The notes below the pieces were generated by a model. The model worked only from the letters and a program-made list of their open reading frames with translations. It was not told the origin of the DNA and searched no databases. A DNA stretch of 64,000 nucleotides. Source: Anoplolepis gracilipes (Eukaryota > Arthropoda > Insecta > Hymenoptera > Formicidae). Shown here piece after piece: positions 1 through 11,873 of this stretch; the first letter of the stretch is position 1, and every line of letters starts with the position of its first letter. The stretch covers positions 2,340,001 to 2,404,000 of the forward strand of contig NC_132976.1 in assembly GCF_047496725.1 (NCBI RefSeq), written 5' to 3'. A program made the position numbers and the translations under genes.

Positions 1-121
1 GGTCGTAAAGTTCACGATGGAAATAGGATTTCAGTCGACGGAGGGAGGGTACGGCGTGTTCCCTTTGCAAAAGGGATCTCCGCGCTTCCGCGACCTCTGC
101 GCTTCCTGGTTTCTCCCTCTC

Positions 122-128
<7 letters not shown>

Positions 129-156
<28 letters not shown>
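129..156. repeat. (CT)n microsatellite
   Basis: Uninterrupted CT dinucleotide tract, continued by an imperfect pyrimidine-rich stretch to about 165. Confidence 0.95.
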
Positions 157-165
<9 letters not shown>

Positions 166-936
166 CGTTTCTCTTCTTTCACATCAGGTTGGAGTTCCGT
201 GTCGTAATAAGAATGACAGGTTTCCACTAGTGGCGTCGGTATATTTCTACGGTTGACACGTAGAATCCTCGTTAGGCCAGAAAGCATTCGTAAATAAATC
301 ACCGGCGGTGTATTAACGGCGACGGTAATTTCGTAGCACGAATTACCGGTCATACACTAGACTAGAGACTACCTGCCTACCGATCTTTCAGATTCTCGGA
401 GGGTCGCGGTGTCGACGATTTAAGACGCGCGTAAATCATAGGCTGCGCGGCAGCTGCTATTTAACACCGATATAATGTCTCTGATTTACTCCATTTCTTC
501 GCGATATTTCTTTCCTCAGTTTCGATCCCTTTATCTTTCATCGCGTATTGTCGCTTCGATCTCTCGTTTTGCGCTAGGAAGAAGTTACTCGCCGTGACGT
601 ACACGTCCATGCAAAATTACATCCAACTATGCGCTGTGTCTATATAGAAGAGACCACGGAAGTGGATGATAAAGTCCTTAATGAGACGCTTCGATAGAGG
701 CCTTTGATAGAGGATACAAGCTCACGGAGGACTCGCGCGGGGCAATTTTCACAGTACGTAAAGGATCTTGGCGCCTCGGGGCCGAGACTGCAGCGACGAC
801 GGAAGAATTCGTCCAAGAATGTGTACTGGGTTCATTTAAATTCCTATCATTCGTTATCAGAGCCGCGGTGGGTGTTTCATTTTATCATACTCTATGCCCG
901 CGCCGTAATCGAGCGGGAAACAGTAAACACGGAGAA

Positions 937-942
<6 letters not shown>

Positions 943-978
<36 letters not shown>
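943..978. repeat. (GA)n microsatellite
   Basis: GA dinucleotide tract followed by a G-rich tail (979-991). It creates a spurious Arg-Glu run in one frame and a Ser-Leu run on the other strand. Confidence 0.95.
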
Positions 979-981
<3 letters not shown>

Positions 982-1248
982 GAGGGGGGGGGACGATGAG
1001 ATGCGCGGGAGAACGAGAGACGAGGGAAAGAGAGCGACCAGGTTGGCGCCGTGGAAGACGCAGGATCGGCCAAGCGTAACGATAATATGCGAGACACATT
1101 GCGTTCACCAACGGTGCGTCTAATCCGATCGGGATTGCCGTGGAACGTGTAAGGCCGCGCCGCGGCGGCAAAGTGTTACGCACGTTGCATCAAGTTCACG
1201 GTTGCGCAGCGACCGCGGTAGCTGCGAAACGTAATGTACGTATGTGCA

Positions 1249-1396
1249 TACACGGTGACCCTTAAATACGTTCCGAAAATTAAAGAAATCATTTCTTAGA
1301 TAATTTTATAAAGTTTATTTATACTTTTTTTTTTTTCAAATAAAATCATCTAATTACTTCTTCAATTTTCGCAACTTACTTAAGGACTATCCTGTA
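1249..1396. mobile_element. Foldback MITE with TA ends, Tc1/mariner type
   Basis: The two ends are inverted copies of one another. The left end begins TACACGGTGACCCTTAAATA, and the reverse complement of the right end begins TACAGGATAGTCCTTAAGTA. The similarity continues through a shared CGAAAATT core and a TTAGAT-ATTTT block, so each arm is about 60 bp with only a short T-rich spacer (about 1320-1336). TA dinucleotides bound both ends, as expected for the TA target duplication of the IS630/Tc1/mariner superfamily. There is no coding capacity, so it is a non-autonomous element. The superfamily assignment is an inference from the TA ends. Confidence 0.75.
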
Positions 1397-4300
1397 TATG
1401 TGTAGATACGAGACATGTCTCGTCGAGACCTAAGGACAGACAAAGAGTAACTAACCCATCTGTCGCTGCAAGTTTAGGGTGCGATGACGAATATGTCTCC
1501 TTTGGAAATATGGCGGTGAGAGGGAGCAGGATTTTCCAAACTATAAACCGCACACAGACGGAACATATATATATTTAAAGAGCGATAGGATATATGAATG
1601 AAGCGTAGGGGATTATAATATCAGGATTCAGCTGAGTCACTCTGAATATTAATATGCTTCGCTCACACTCCTTTAAAAACTATATGATTGTATTATGCAT
1701 ATATGCGACAATATATGGACGTAGGGATGACTAATTTTCGTGCAAACTATATTTAATAATATTATTAAATTGATGAAATTTAAGAGTATAAAGTGAGTAT
1801 GAAAAGTCTGTATATATATATATATATAAAATTTGATTGAAACTGATTAGTTTAATCGATTCTTATTAAAAATTGCTCCATCGGAGTTAGTCATCGGCGA
1901 TATTTGGAGAGACATTGCAACGTATGATGAAATATTATTATCACTAATGCGCACTTATTGCATCTGGTAAAAGAGCTATTTTTCTTCATATTTCTGTATA
2001 AAAGCAAAGATATTTTTTAAAATCTCAAGCACTTGCGGTTTTTAACCGCAAACAATCGTCATTGCTTTCGTTCTTTCCCACATCATCTTCATTCATAAAG
2101 AAATCTCTCTGGAATGCGCATAATTTTATTATGCGAACGGAGCGTGAATAAACTGATTCCCTATTGGGTAATTATTATCTATTAGCATACGTTCGTGGAA
2201 GATAGTGGAAAATCCAGAACGCAGGGACTTTTCTAACGAAATTATCATGATTGCGAGTAACTTACAGTGTTGGCGATACATTCACCGCCGGCGTAATTAA
2301 AGCATTACATCTGCCGGCAAAACGTACCTTTAATTACTTGTTTATCTACGCCATTAAGGCCTCGCTCTCGCCGAGCAGAAGTATCTATTTTAATACATTA
2401 CACGAATTCTCGCGATGCCTCGGTGACTGCCGTAACCGCGCGCGATTCCCACGCGCGCACACACTCTCGTAAAATATACGTCTGTCACGCATCGTGTGCC
2501 GAATATCAGCTGACTCGCAAGCCGAGAGATTCCAGTCGAGCGTATCCTCAGCCTCTCGCGCCTTCTAACAAAATACAACGCCTTTAAAAGCAGGGCGCTC
2601 CAGACCACTCGCCAATTTTTTCCGGGCGTGTGCCAACTAGCTGGAATGTGGAAACCGGTCGCGTTGACCGGCGCGAAGTGTCGGGGACGATAAAAATAGA
2701 AACCAGGAAGAATGTGTGCAAAGATTCTTATATCGTTGGCAAGGTGCAGCGGGCACGTCGATCGTGTCATTGTCGACGTACATTCGTCGCTCTTCGAGGG
2801 ACACTTGTCTTGTTTTCGACGTTTCCTTTTTTACGAGATATCTCAGAAGTGACGAATATATTTCCTCGATCGGATTTTACGACAAATTTGAAACCAATTT
2901 TTCCTGAGGAAAAGTTTTCAGAGAAACCATAATAATTTTTTATACTAAATATATCTTACATATGTTATTGTTAGTCTTGTGTTAAATTTACTAAGATAAA
3001 ATCTAATTAATATTGAATTAAAAATAAAATGTTGTGCCGGAGTTTTTTCAGAAGCTTTTAATACAGGTGTTAAATAACGTCGAAAGAATCCGTGTCACTA
3101 AAACGATGGCTTATTGTTTTATTCTGTCGTTTTGCAATTTTTTAGGATATTTTCCTTGTTCAATCCGTACTCTATTCGCACTCCATTTGCCCTTCCCACA
3201 GCGTCGTGACGAATGGCCCTTGTGGAATCCGTCGCAGCTGAATTCGGCGTGAGCAGACAATGTCTCGGAGCTTGAATAGTACGCGCGATAACCCCGAAAA
3301 TCAATACTCGTGTATCCTAGACCCCTGTTGTCGTAGGTCTGTGCGTAAATGGAGAATTGACTTTTCATTCCTTCGTAAAATACTAACACCAATTTTGTTT
3401 TTATTGAAGCAAAAGCACTCTTGCCGGCAGCACGGATTAGCAGTGCGATTCAGAGAAAGCTAAGTAGTTTTCCAAAATATAATGGCACGAGTATTGTGCA
3501 ATGATAACGCTATTATCGACGATAATGTAGAGTTAATCGAATTTGGCGTCAAGTAATCGCGATAGATGAGAGCGTAGGATCGACGATGGCTAGAAACCGT
3601 TTCACCAGCTTTTTAAAATGAACGAGCCGTGTGATTGGATCGATAATCTATAGAGACCCCATGGGGCATCGAGGATAATAGCTTAATTCATACATGAAGC
3701 TCATTTTGCTGTCACATTAAAGGAGATTATCGATAATGATCATCAGGTTATAAAAGAGTCTTATCGAAAATATCATTACATCAGGATTGATTTTCAATCG
3801 ATCAAGTCGATGCTCTGTCTCTCGATTTATTAAAAAAAAAACGCTGTGCTAATTGTAAGATGAATTTTGATTGAACGAATTGAAATTTTGATTACCGCGG
3901 AAAATTAAATGAAGAATAATTTACGATAAAAGATTATTTTTTATAACCTTATTACACAGAAAAAAGAATATTCTTATTTTGACAATATCTTTAGTTTCAA
4001 AATTAAAATCTTGAAATGAGATTATATTGCTTAAACATTGGTTAAACAAAGAAAATTTGCTTGGATAAAGACATTTTATATAGTTCAATCAAGAAAAATA
4101 TGTTCTTGTTATTTAAGAATAATTTTCTTGAATGGAGAGGGAAAAATGTTGGATAGAAAATAACACATGTTCAAATCGAAGATTATAATTTTCTTAGAGT
4201 TAAAATAATTATTTTATTCTTGAAATGACAATCGTAGTATTAAAATAAGATTATAATATTGTTAAAATTTAAGATTTTTAAATTCTTTCAAGAAGATTAT

Positions 4301-6990
4301 AAATTGTATATTTGTAACGTATATATGAAACAATAAACGTGTTCATATGAATATATGTATAAATTTTGATTTGACATTTACTTTTTTTCTGTATGCATGC
4401 GCTAAAAACTTTATAGATTTTACATATTATTATAGACTATACATTTCAAGATATCTTCAAGATTTTAAGATAATATAATTTAGTATGTTTAATTTTAATT
4501 TTATTCATATAGATATGTATATCTTGCTCTCATAATAATTTAACGAATTTTCCGCCAAAGCCGAGTATTCTCACGCACACCTAAACTCGCGCTTGTAACT
4601 TCCTAGACACGTATTCGCTCTTTTTCCAGGCATTCTTTCGTAGGGCTTTCCGATCAAGATCGGAACTGAAAGCTGATATTAGCGTCAAAAGCAGGAGGAA
4701 GCGAATCACTTCTGTTCGCCTAGCGTTCTCCGCGTCTTCATACCGCACCGCGGCGCACAGATTCATATCTACGATCCCCTCTTGAGGAGAGATTCAAACG
4801 TGACCGCGTGTGCATACACACCCACGTTATGGCGCGCACGCACGCATGTACGTAGGAATTTACAGGTAAACAACATGGCGAGTGCGCGCGCGTCTATACG
4901 GGCCAGCGGCACTCGCACGTACGGGTTTCGTGCTGTGGTGCACCCTGGAAAAATTCCCCCGTAATTTTCTCGTGCCGGTATCGTGTTTCTCGTAATGACG
5001 TTACGGCTGCGCTGCGCGCGCGCGCGCGCGCGCACACACACTGCGGGGTCCGTGAACTTCTTGCTTTGATCGATACGGCGGAGGAAAATCGGCGCTGGGA
5101 ATTTCTCATTTATCAGAACGCGCGCGGCGGATATATACTGGCGGAAGTACCGCAAACGGAAGAAGATGTATCGGCAATGACGTCTTTGCCTAATTTAGAT
5201 TGAGCTTAGTGATAATTCAATCATCGCAATCATGAAAATCTAATTTTTCTTTAACAATATTATTGAAATACGCGTTTCGTTATTATCCTCGATGCCCGAT
5301 AAGGTTTCTATTTAATTATTTAATCACATAGATCGTTTGCTGTAAAAAGCTCGTAAAACGGTCGAAATTTTGCTTCTATTTGAAATTTTAATTTTCTTAT
5401 ACTTATTTCAAAGGATGTCGATAGGTTTAATTTATAATTGAGCTCCTACCTTGTACCTTATATAGATCAAATATTAAATAAATTAACAGTTTTCTATTTA
5501 GGGATTTAAAATAGAAGCTTTTAGCAACATTATACATTCAAAAGAGAATGTTCAGGTTGAACTAAAATATCAAAGTAGATATTAGATTGAAAATTGAAGT
5601 CAAATGTATAATAGAAGAGAAATGTCGGAAACACACATTGGAAACATTATTTAAAATCATATCATTGATTCTATCGAAATTCTATTTTATTTTTTACCTC
5701 AATGTTCAATGCTTATACTTTGATATTGTAAGCAGACAAATCACTCCATTTCTAAATTTGTTATAGTTTTGTCATTAGTTGAAAACTCTTCCTTTAAATT
5801 TCCAAATATGAAACTGGTTACTGTCTGTAAATATAAAAAAATATAAAGTAGAAGCTCAAATAAATACAATTCTTATGGAAATAAAAATTCATAAATTTGA
5901 AAAAATAGCAGTTGAAATTGGGAGCGAAATTTCGAGGTTTACATCACGCTATTATGAGTAGAATAATAGCGTTAAGCAATTAACAAACGAGAATTAATAT
6001 ACAAAATTACATTTTCAAATCATGTAAACACTAAATTGTTTCTCATGTTTATTATTACGGTTTGCTCACGTTTTTCTATGAAATCATAAAAATGCATATA
6101 CCTGCTTAAGCAAGTTAGAGCGAGCTAGCGAGCGGATGCATTCGCGATTGTTTCGCGAAAAAATGCAGTCGAGGTTTCTATTCGATTTGTTGAAATCCTG
6201 CATGAGTCGACGTCGCGCGGGGGAGACATCGCGGGAAGATCTTCATGATTATTCACGCGCGCGCGCGTAATTTGCCTCTATTAGACCGACAGTAAATTCC
6301 ATAGTCGCATGAATCGTGCGACTTTTGTGTACGAGCAACAATGAGACTACCACGGCCATGCTTAAAACGAGCCAATCAACGCTCTCGATCGTTAGCGAAT
6401 AAGGAATTTGTTCGTGTTCCATACCAAGTCTGCGTTTAATTCGCGGCCGCAAAAGCCGGCATTACTCGAACTCTCGGAGCAGTCATGAAAGCTGGCAAAA
6501 AAGGGAAACATCGCTGGTGCAGAAGAGGAATGTAGGAATCGCTCTAGACGGGAAGTGCCATTCCGCGCAGCGCTAAACGAGATTTAATTGTCCGCGAGAT
6601 CGTTACGAGAGCGCGCGTTCAATCAGTGACAACGATTTGATCGAATTAAAACATTTAGGTCAGAATTCATAGGTGTTGCTTGACTTTCAAGATGAGCTTA
6701 TAAGCTAGTGCTTAAGACCGTGATTGATTCACAAACTTTGCTAAAGACCGAACTCAAAGCTAGAACTTGAAACTATACCTAATGAAGCAAATCCTGTTTC
6801 ATAATTACATCTTTAGTATGACTTGAGATTATTAGATGCACAATATTATGACTCAACGTCTTGAGCAAGTCTTAGTCAAGTCTAGTAAATTGTAGACTTA
6901 AGATAGTCTTGAAAACAAAAATAAAATGTGAATTGTGAACCGATCTATGAATTCCGTCTAAAAAGTATTGTAATTATATAGTTTATATAG
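1397..6990. other. Intergenic, AT-rich, no gene seen
   Basis: Long AT-rich stretches (about 1500-2250, 2900-3080, 3830-4560 and 5190-6110) alternate with CpG-rich patches (2290-2830, 4560-5160 and 6120-6640). The open frames in the CpG-rich patches overlap on both strands and show no domain. A (CG)n tract at 5015-5032 followed by CA repeats is the only clear simple repeat. I see no convincing RNA gene or mobile-element end. Confidence 0.5.
5015..5041. repeat. (CG)n-(CA)n microsatellite
   Basis: Nine CG units followed directly by CA units. Alternating purine-pyrimidine DNA of this kind can adopt the Z form; whether it does so here is unknown. Confidence 0.9.
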
Positions 6991-7113
6991 ATTACATCCC
7001 AAAACGTTCTCCTCGAGGAAAATTTTATTTGAAATATATATGTATAGTACACGTGACGTATATTATGTTATTGAGTAAAATTTTTCTCGGAGAGGACGTT
7101 TTAAAATGTAATA
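6991..7113. mobile_element. Short foldback element (MITE-like)
   Basis: The left arm (about 6991-7031, starting ATTACATCCCAAAACGTTCT) matches the reverse complement of the right arm (about 7074-7113, starting ATTACATTTTAAAACGTCCT). The shared features are ATTACAT, AAAACGT, a CTC-CGAG block and AAAATTTTA. A spacer of about 40 bp separates the arms. It has no coding capacity. I see no clean target-site duplication, so the element class is unknown. Confidence 0.5.
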
Positions 7114-7568
7114 ATATAATAGAGAAGAAAAAGTGTTGTGGTTATAATACTTTGCAAATTATATAAAATAACTTTTAAAATAAATATTTAGATTTACATA
7201 TACAAGATACTATTAATCATTGTACGTGTCATACTATACTTTATTACACTTTTGATTTATTACATATTTATAATAATATATAATATTAATATAAATGATA
7301 ATAAATATTTGAAAAAACAAAATAATTAACAAAATAAAAATAATGTAATGTAATAAACAATTTTTATATATATAATTTTTATACTTATGTAATAGTTCTT
7401 GTTATATAAAACTTATTCCTACTCATTATCATCTGGGACTGACATAATGTTCTCCCCTCAAATTTAAGAAACGTTTTGAAATAATTTTTTTTTAATTGAA
7501 AGGCAAGTCATGCTTACATTTTGAGCACAGAATTTCGCTAATTTAACTCTCTTGTAATTCTTGTTTTT
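7114..7568. other. AT-rich intergenic stretch, nothing recognised
   Basis: Very AT-rich sequence between the small foldback and the 3' end of the Myb/SANT-like relic. It could contain the relic's old 3' flank. No repeat structure or frame stands out. Confidence 0.5.
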
Positions 7569-7793
7569 CTAAGAATAACTTTTCAATCGTAATTGATTAA
7601 ACTCTTCTCTTTCTTTTTTACACATCTCGATTTCGTGCTTAATTTGAATCTGCCTAATCATGCTTAATTTGTATTCCATTTCTTTTTCATACTTCTTTCA
7701 GTTTTTTTTGTTTCTTTGAATTGAGAGACAATTTTGCATTTCTACGTTTATTTCTCTCAAAATTTAATAAATTTTTTCTCTATTTTCTTTTTC

Positions 7794-7835
<42 letters not shown>

Positions 7836-8514
7836 AAAATATGATTTTCATAGTATGTATGCATATTAAAAATGAACAGATTTTTATTTTTAATTATATT
7901 TGATATTATATTACCAGATTTATTACTGGACCCTTTTTCTGTTGATGTTATATCATCTACTTCAAATTCTAAATCTTTATTAATTTTTTCATTTACTACT
8001 ATAAAGAAAAATAAAATTTACGAAACTCATTATTTTATTCATATAATTACTAAAAAAACTTTATTAGTTCAAATTATTTGACTTACTGCTGTCAGATTCC
8101 AGTTTATTAGATGATGTAATTAATAATTTTTGTTGTTTTTACCAATGCTCTCCTTTAGTAATATGATCAATTTTTGTGAAAGAATTCTGTCGGACTGCTT
8201 TTAAAGCTTTTCTTTATCGATCTAAAATATTAACGAAATTATTTCTTTTGTCTAATTAAAAAAATATATATATATAATTTTAGGATAATTTAAATACCTC
8301 CGGATTCCCGTGTAGACAAGTTACATGAAGAAATGATTGGTGTTGTTGTCATTAAGTCAGGGACAATGTCTAAAATATTTGAAACTATTTCATCAATATT
8401 TTTTTATGGTTCTTCGTCCGGTGAGAAACCTTGACTGCCTTTCACTTGTTTATATTTTTATTTTGCTGTTTGTTGTAAGTTTGACCAATATTTCTTCAAT
8501 TGTTGTAAATCTTT
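7569..8514 (-). pseudogene. Decayed Myb/SANT-like DNA-binding protein gene
   Basis: Read on the minus strand, a spliced, broken gene is visible. A piece at about 8514-8298 encodes LQKDLQQLKKYWSNLQQTAK, an in-frame stop, KYKQVKGSQGFSPDEEP, another stop, then NIDEIVSNILDIVPDL. This is the pattern of the C-terminal half of the Myb/SANT-like domain (Pfam Myb_DNA-bind_5 type): a Leu/Trp helix, a basic stretch, then an acidic helix. It follows an acceptor-like TTACAG and ends at a GT donor-like site. An acidic, Ser-rich middle part lies near 7990-7900. The C-terminal piece (about 7770-7569) is a coiled coil with KKYEKEMEYKLSMIRQIQIK and a basic end, again broken by an in-frame TGA. Proteins of this layout often accompany DNA transposons or are domesticated from them. 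The N-terminal part of the domain was not found on this strand. At least three stops make it non-functional as read. The family call rests on pattern recognition only. Confidence 0.5.
7797..7833. repeat. (TA)n microsatellite
   Basis: TA dinucleotide run lying inside the middle of the broken Myb/SANT-like gene. Confidence 0.95.
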
Positions 8515-8540
8515 CTGTAATATATTAACTTGTCTTTATG

Positions 8541-8570
8541 TACACTGCCTGTCACAAGTTTGGATACACC
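8541..8570 (+). repeat. Left terminal inverted repeat of the Tc1-like element
   Basis: Thirty bases including the TA, pairing with 9681-9710 apart from a few mismatches in the CTGTCACA/CGACCAAA segment. Confidence 0.85.
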
Positions 8571-8769
8571 TGTCTAACTTTTGGAATTTGCACTATCATT
8601 ACTGTAAATATTGACGATACATCATGAACAGTTTTCTTTTGTTACTAAATAATAGTTTAGAACACCTTACGTCTAATTCTATAAATGAACTTGATTTTGA
8701 GTAAAAGCTTCAGAATTCAGCATCAAAAATATGTGTAGATATCAATAGAACCAAAAAGAACCAGAATCT

Positions 8770-9530
8770 CTGCCTACTGTGAAGAGACGATTAAGAAGTG
8801 CTGGTCTAAAAGGCAGTGAAAAAAACCTTTGCTGCGTTCAATAAATAAGAAAAAACGCCTTGAGTGAGCTTTATAACATCGAACAATGAACAATGGAACA
8901 ATGGAACAATGGAAAAATGTTCTCTGGAGTGACGAATTCAAATTTGAAGTTTTTGGTTCTCACTGTCGTTTTTGTCAGGAGAAAGCTCATAAAAGATGAT
9001 ACCTCAGTCTACAGTCTACAGTAAAGTATAGTTGGTTCTATCATGGTATAGGGTTGCTTTTCTGGCCATGGGATCGGAGATTTCGTTAAAATAGAAGGAA
9101 TCAAGAAGAAGAACGACTACAAAAAAATTCTTGTTCAAAATGCGATTCCTTCCGGTCTTATTGTTAGAACAATCGATCGAGGCTTCATACAATATTTCAA
9201 CAAGATAATGATCCGAAGCTTCTTTGGCTTTGTAAAGAATATTTAAAAAGGAAAAAAGCTCTAACGGAACTATTATCAATATGTTCTGGTCACTACAATC
9301 TCTAAACCTAAAGCCTATCAAACTTTTTGGGGAAGAACTCGAAATATATAAGATAGAAAAATTCGTACAACCTGCTCATCATCCGCTGCTAAGCTATGGC
9401 AACAGTTAGAACATGCGTGGACATCTCTACAACAAAATACTATCAATAAACTGATTGAAAGAATGCCGTGTCTTGTGAAAATGGTCATAAAAAAGGCGGG
9501 CATTTTTCGACGAAAAAAACGTTTGGTACT
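8770..9530 (+). pseudogene. Tc1-like transposase remnant, frameshifted
   Basis: Pieces of a DDE transposase occur in the expected order but in different frames. VKRRLRSAGLKGS (about 8779-8817) is the end of the helix-turn-helix DNA-binding region. WKNVLWSDEFKFEVFGSH (about 8911-8963) carries the first catalytic Asp (codon at 8931). FQQDNDPK (9195-9218) carries the second (9204). LKPIKLFGEELE (about 9308-9343) corresponds to the family's NPIE-LWEEL motif, but the catalytic Glu codon is replaced by Lys (AAA, 9320-9322). A last piece, IERMPCLVKMVIKKAG (about 9456-9503), is the usual C-terminal helix. In-frame stops and frameshifts lie between the pieces. Intact family members are about 340 residues; no frame here approaches that. 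Confidence 0.85.
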
Positions 9531-9680
9531 TTTATGTCAGAAATATTTAAAAAGTTAAATTATTTTTGTTTTATTTAAATTGACTATGTATTATTTAAGT
9601 TTTTATAACATAAAATAATTATTTAAATATAAAGCTATTCAATAAAAACATATTTTCCTTATAATTTCTGATCTTTTAAT

Positions 9681-9710
9681 GGTGTATCCAAACTTTTGGT
9701 CGGCAGTGTA
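9681..9710 (-). repeat. Right terminal inverted repeat of the Tc1-like element
   Basis: Inverted partner of 8541-8570, ending in TA. A short TA-rich tract follows immediately. Confidence 0.85.
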
Positions 9711-9903
9711 TATATGTATATTAAAAAAAACTTATAAAATTGTAGTGTAAAAATAAATTTAATACTTTAGTAGAAATTAAGGAATAATTATTATATTCTT
9801 CCATAATAAGCGATCAAGCTTCTGATTTCTCTCTTAATGAGAAAGAACTTGTACGTTTGATTCAACTACATACATGATTGTATTTTTTTTTAATTTCAAG
9901 AAA

Positions 9904-10465
9904 TATACTGGCGATCAAAATTATCGCATATGTAAATTTATGCAAAATTTTGCATAATTTCAAATAAGCATAACTCCGTCAAAAATGGTTGTATTTGAAA
10001 AAAAATTTTTTTATTTTAAAGCTTAAAGCCTCTACTTTAAAAAACATTTGTTAGATTTTAAATTTCTCCTTTCCCCTTTCCGCCGCCCTTTCAAAAGTGA
10101 GGACGTGTTTCGTTTCCAAAAAATTGCATAGTTTGACGCACTTTACGGGGTTGAATAAATTTTTTTCACCAATCTCCAGACCAAAAATGCATGGGTAACT
10201 TTAAAACGCCTTTACGAAAAAAAAATCGTATCAACCTCAATTTTTTTTAGTTTGCAAAGGAAAGTCTAAATTTTACAATGGTTATCATGATATTGGCGAA
10301 AAAAAAATTTTAAATCTAACAATGTTTTTTAAAGTAGAGACTTTAAGCTTTAAAATAAAAAAAAAAATTTTCAAATACGACCATTTTTGATGGAGTTATG
10401 CTTATTTGAAATCATGCAAAATTTTGCATAAATTTACATATGCAATAATTTTGATGACCAGTGTA
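9904..10465. mobile_element. Foldback non-autonomous DNA element, about 0.56 kb
   Basis: Long imperfect terminal inverted repeats flank a unique core. The left arm (9904 to about 10066) and the right arm (about 10308-10465, reverse complemented) share blocks such as ATCAAAATTAT, CATATGTAAATTTATGCAAA, TTTCAAATAAGCATAACTCC and ACTTTAAAAAACATT. Each arm is therefore about 160 bp. The outer ends are TATACTGGCGATC and TACACTGGTCATC, so TA plus CACTGG-like ends suggest the Tc1/mariner superfamily. The core (about 10067-10307) has no transposase. The arms have diverged by several substitutions, so the insertion is not very recent. Confidence 0.8.
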
Positions 10466-11873
10466 CTTGCTTATCTAAATCAGAAAATACAGTTCTTTTA
10501 GACATTGCGTCTTTCTAAGAAATAATTTTAAAAAAATAAAAAATATAAATGTAAAGGATTTTCAATAAAATAGATAAAGTATTTTCTATTTAAATAAATT
10601 TACAGTAAATATCGTAGTATTTATAATATTAATATGATAATAATATTATATTACAATGTTAATTTATTTAATTTTCCACTTTCTGTAGTTGATAAATTTA
10701 TCTTTTATTAGAAACGAGCAATGGGTTTGTGATATTTTTAATCTAATCTATTGTACGTACTGATCTATTATACTTGTAGATCTTGACTGTCAGTTTTAAA
10801 GAATTCCGAATATTTCCAAAGTCGGGTTGTCAGCATGAACTTTATGAAGATAATCTCAAGCTTGAACTAAATTCTTTAAGAGCCATTTATCTGCATACAT
10901 AATATTCTCAAGATAATTTTGAATGCTAAGCCGAGTTTGGCGAAGATTATCTCAAGACAAATTTCATGCAACGTTTATGAATTCTGATCCTAATGCTTCG
11001 AACATTTTTGTTTCTTCCTCGAGAAATGAGTAACGATAAAAGAAACAAAGAGAGATAGCATCTTGGCTATTTTTCATTCCTTCGCATTCATTCCTACTCA
11101 ACCACGCGTGCATAATGACGTCAAATTACGTTGCACCGCGTAATTGTCAGGTGAAACAGGCCAGTTTAACGGTTAGCAACGCTTCGCGGATGAGCTTATT
11201 GTAAAATTGTAACCCTCGTGTTCTCGGTGCTATTTTGAAATATATATATGCTATCTTACGTCTTTTAGTCAGGTATTATCGGTGATATCGTAATCAACGG
11301 AACGTTCTTTTCAAAAATACTTTAAGATGTTGATATGCCGGTTTTGACAGAAAAAAATGTCAGTTTTTGTTTTGCTACTGTAGATTAATCTCCTCGTAAC
11401 AATCTATTCAAACAATTTGAAATATTCGACGTCGATATAATCATGGAGATCGCTTGTTTTCACTGTTGTGTTTTATGATCGAGCAATATATCTGACATCA
11501 AATGACGCAAGAGCTATTCATAATCACCGAACGGTACTATTCTGCCAATTCGTCGTTGTTCCTCGTTCGAAACGCGACGTTCGTAGCACATCTTTAATCT
11601 TATGAAGCAAAAAGGAGCGGCCGACAGATTGAATAAAAAAGAACGAGCGGTGCTCGTTCCACGGAAGTGGGAGCTAATTTCAGAAGAGGTAATCACCTGT
11701 CGGCGGACATTCTCGAACGTAAATCTCGCTGTCGTCGAATGAAACACGTCGTGATACAGTTTTGTCAGAGCAACGGTACCGTCCGGGAACGTCCGTCCCT
11801 CTTTTTTGCGACACTTCTTTCACGCAAGAATCAATTCGGCTGTCGTCCTCAGTCTGGGTGAGGAAATTTCGAC

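Larger units (their letters stand above)
1..1248. other. Intergenic, no gene seen
   Basis: This stretch is mixed in composition and fairly rich in CpG. It contains two purine/pyrimidine microsatellites, (CT)n at 129-156 and (GA)n at 943-978. The open frames that cross them read as runs of Ser-Leu or Arg-Glu and have no recognisable domain. I see no splice-supported coding structure. Confidence 0.6.
8541..9710 (+). mobile_element. Decayed Tc1-like DNA transposon
   Basis: The element is about 1.17 kb and is bounded by TA. The left end starts TACACTGCCTGTCACAAGTT (8541). The reverse complement of the right end starts TACACTGCCGACCAAAAGTT (9710). Both inverted repeats run on to a shared TGGATACACC, so they are about 30 bp. 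Between them, scattered plus-strand frames match Tc1-type transposase, as detailed in the separate entry. The element lies just upstream of the acceptor-like site of the minus-strand Myb/SANT relic, so it may sit in that gene's old intron. It cannot move itself because the transposase is destroyed, but its ends look fairly well preserved. Confidence 0.85.

Noticed and set aside
7872..8081. Plus-strand 69-codon frame
   Set aside because: It is antisense to the middle of the Myb/SANT-like relic and is AT-rich Ile/Phe sequence.
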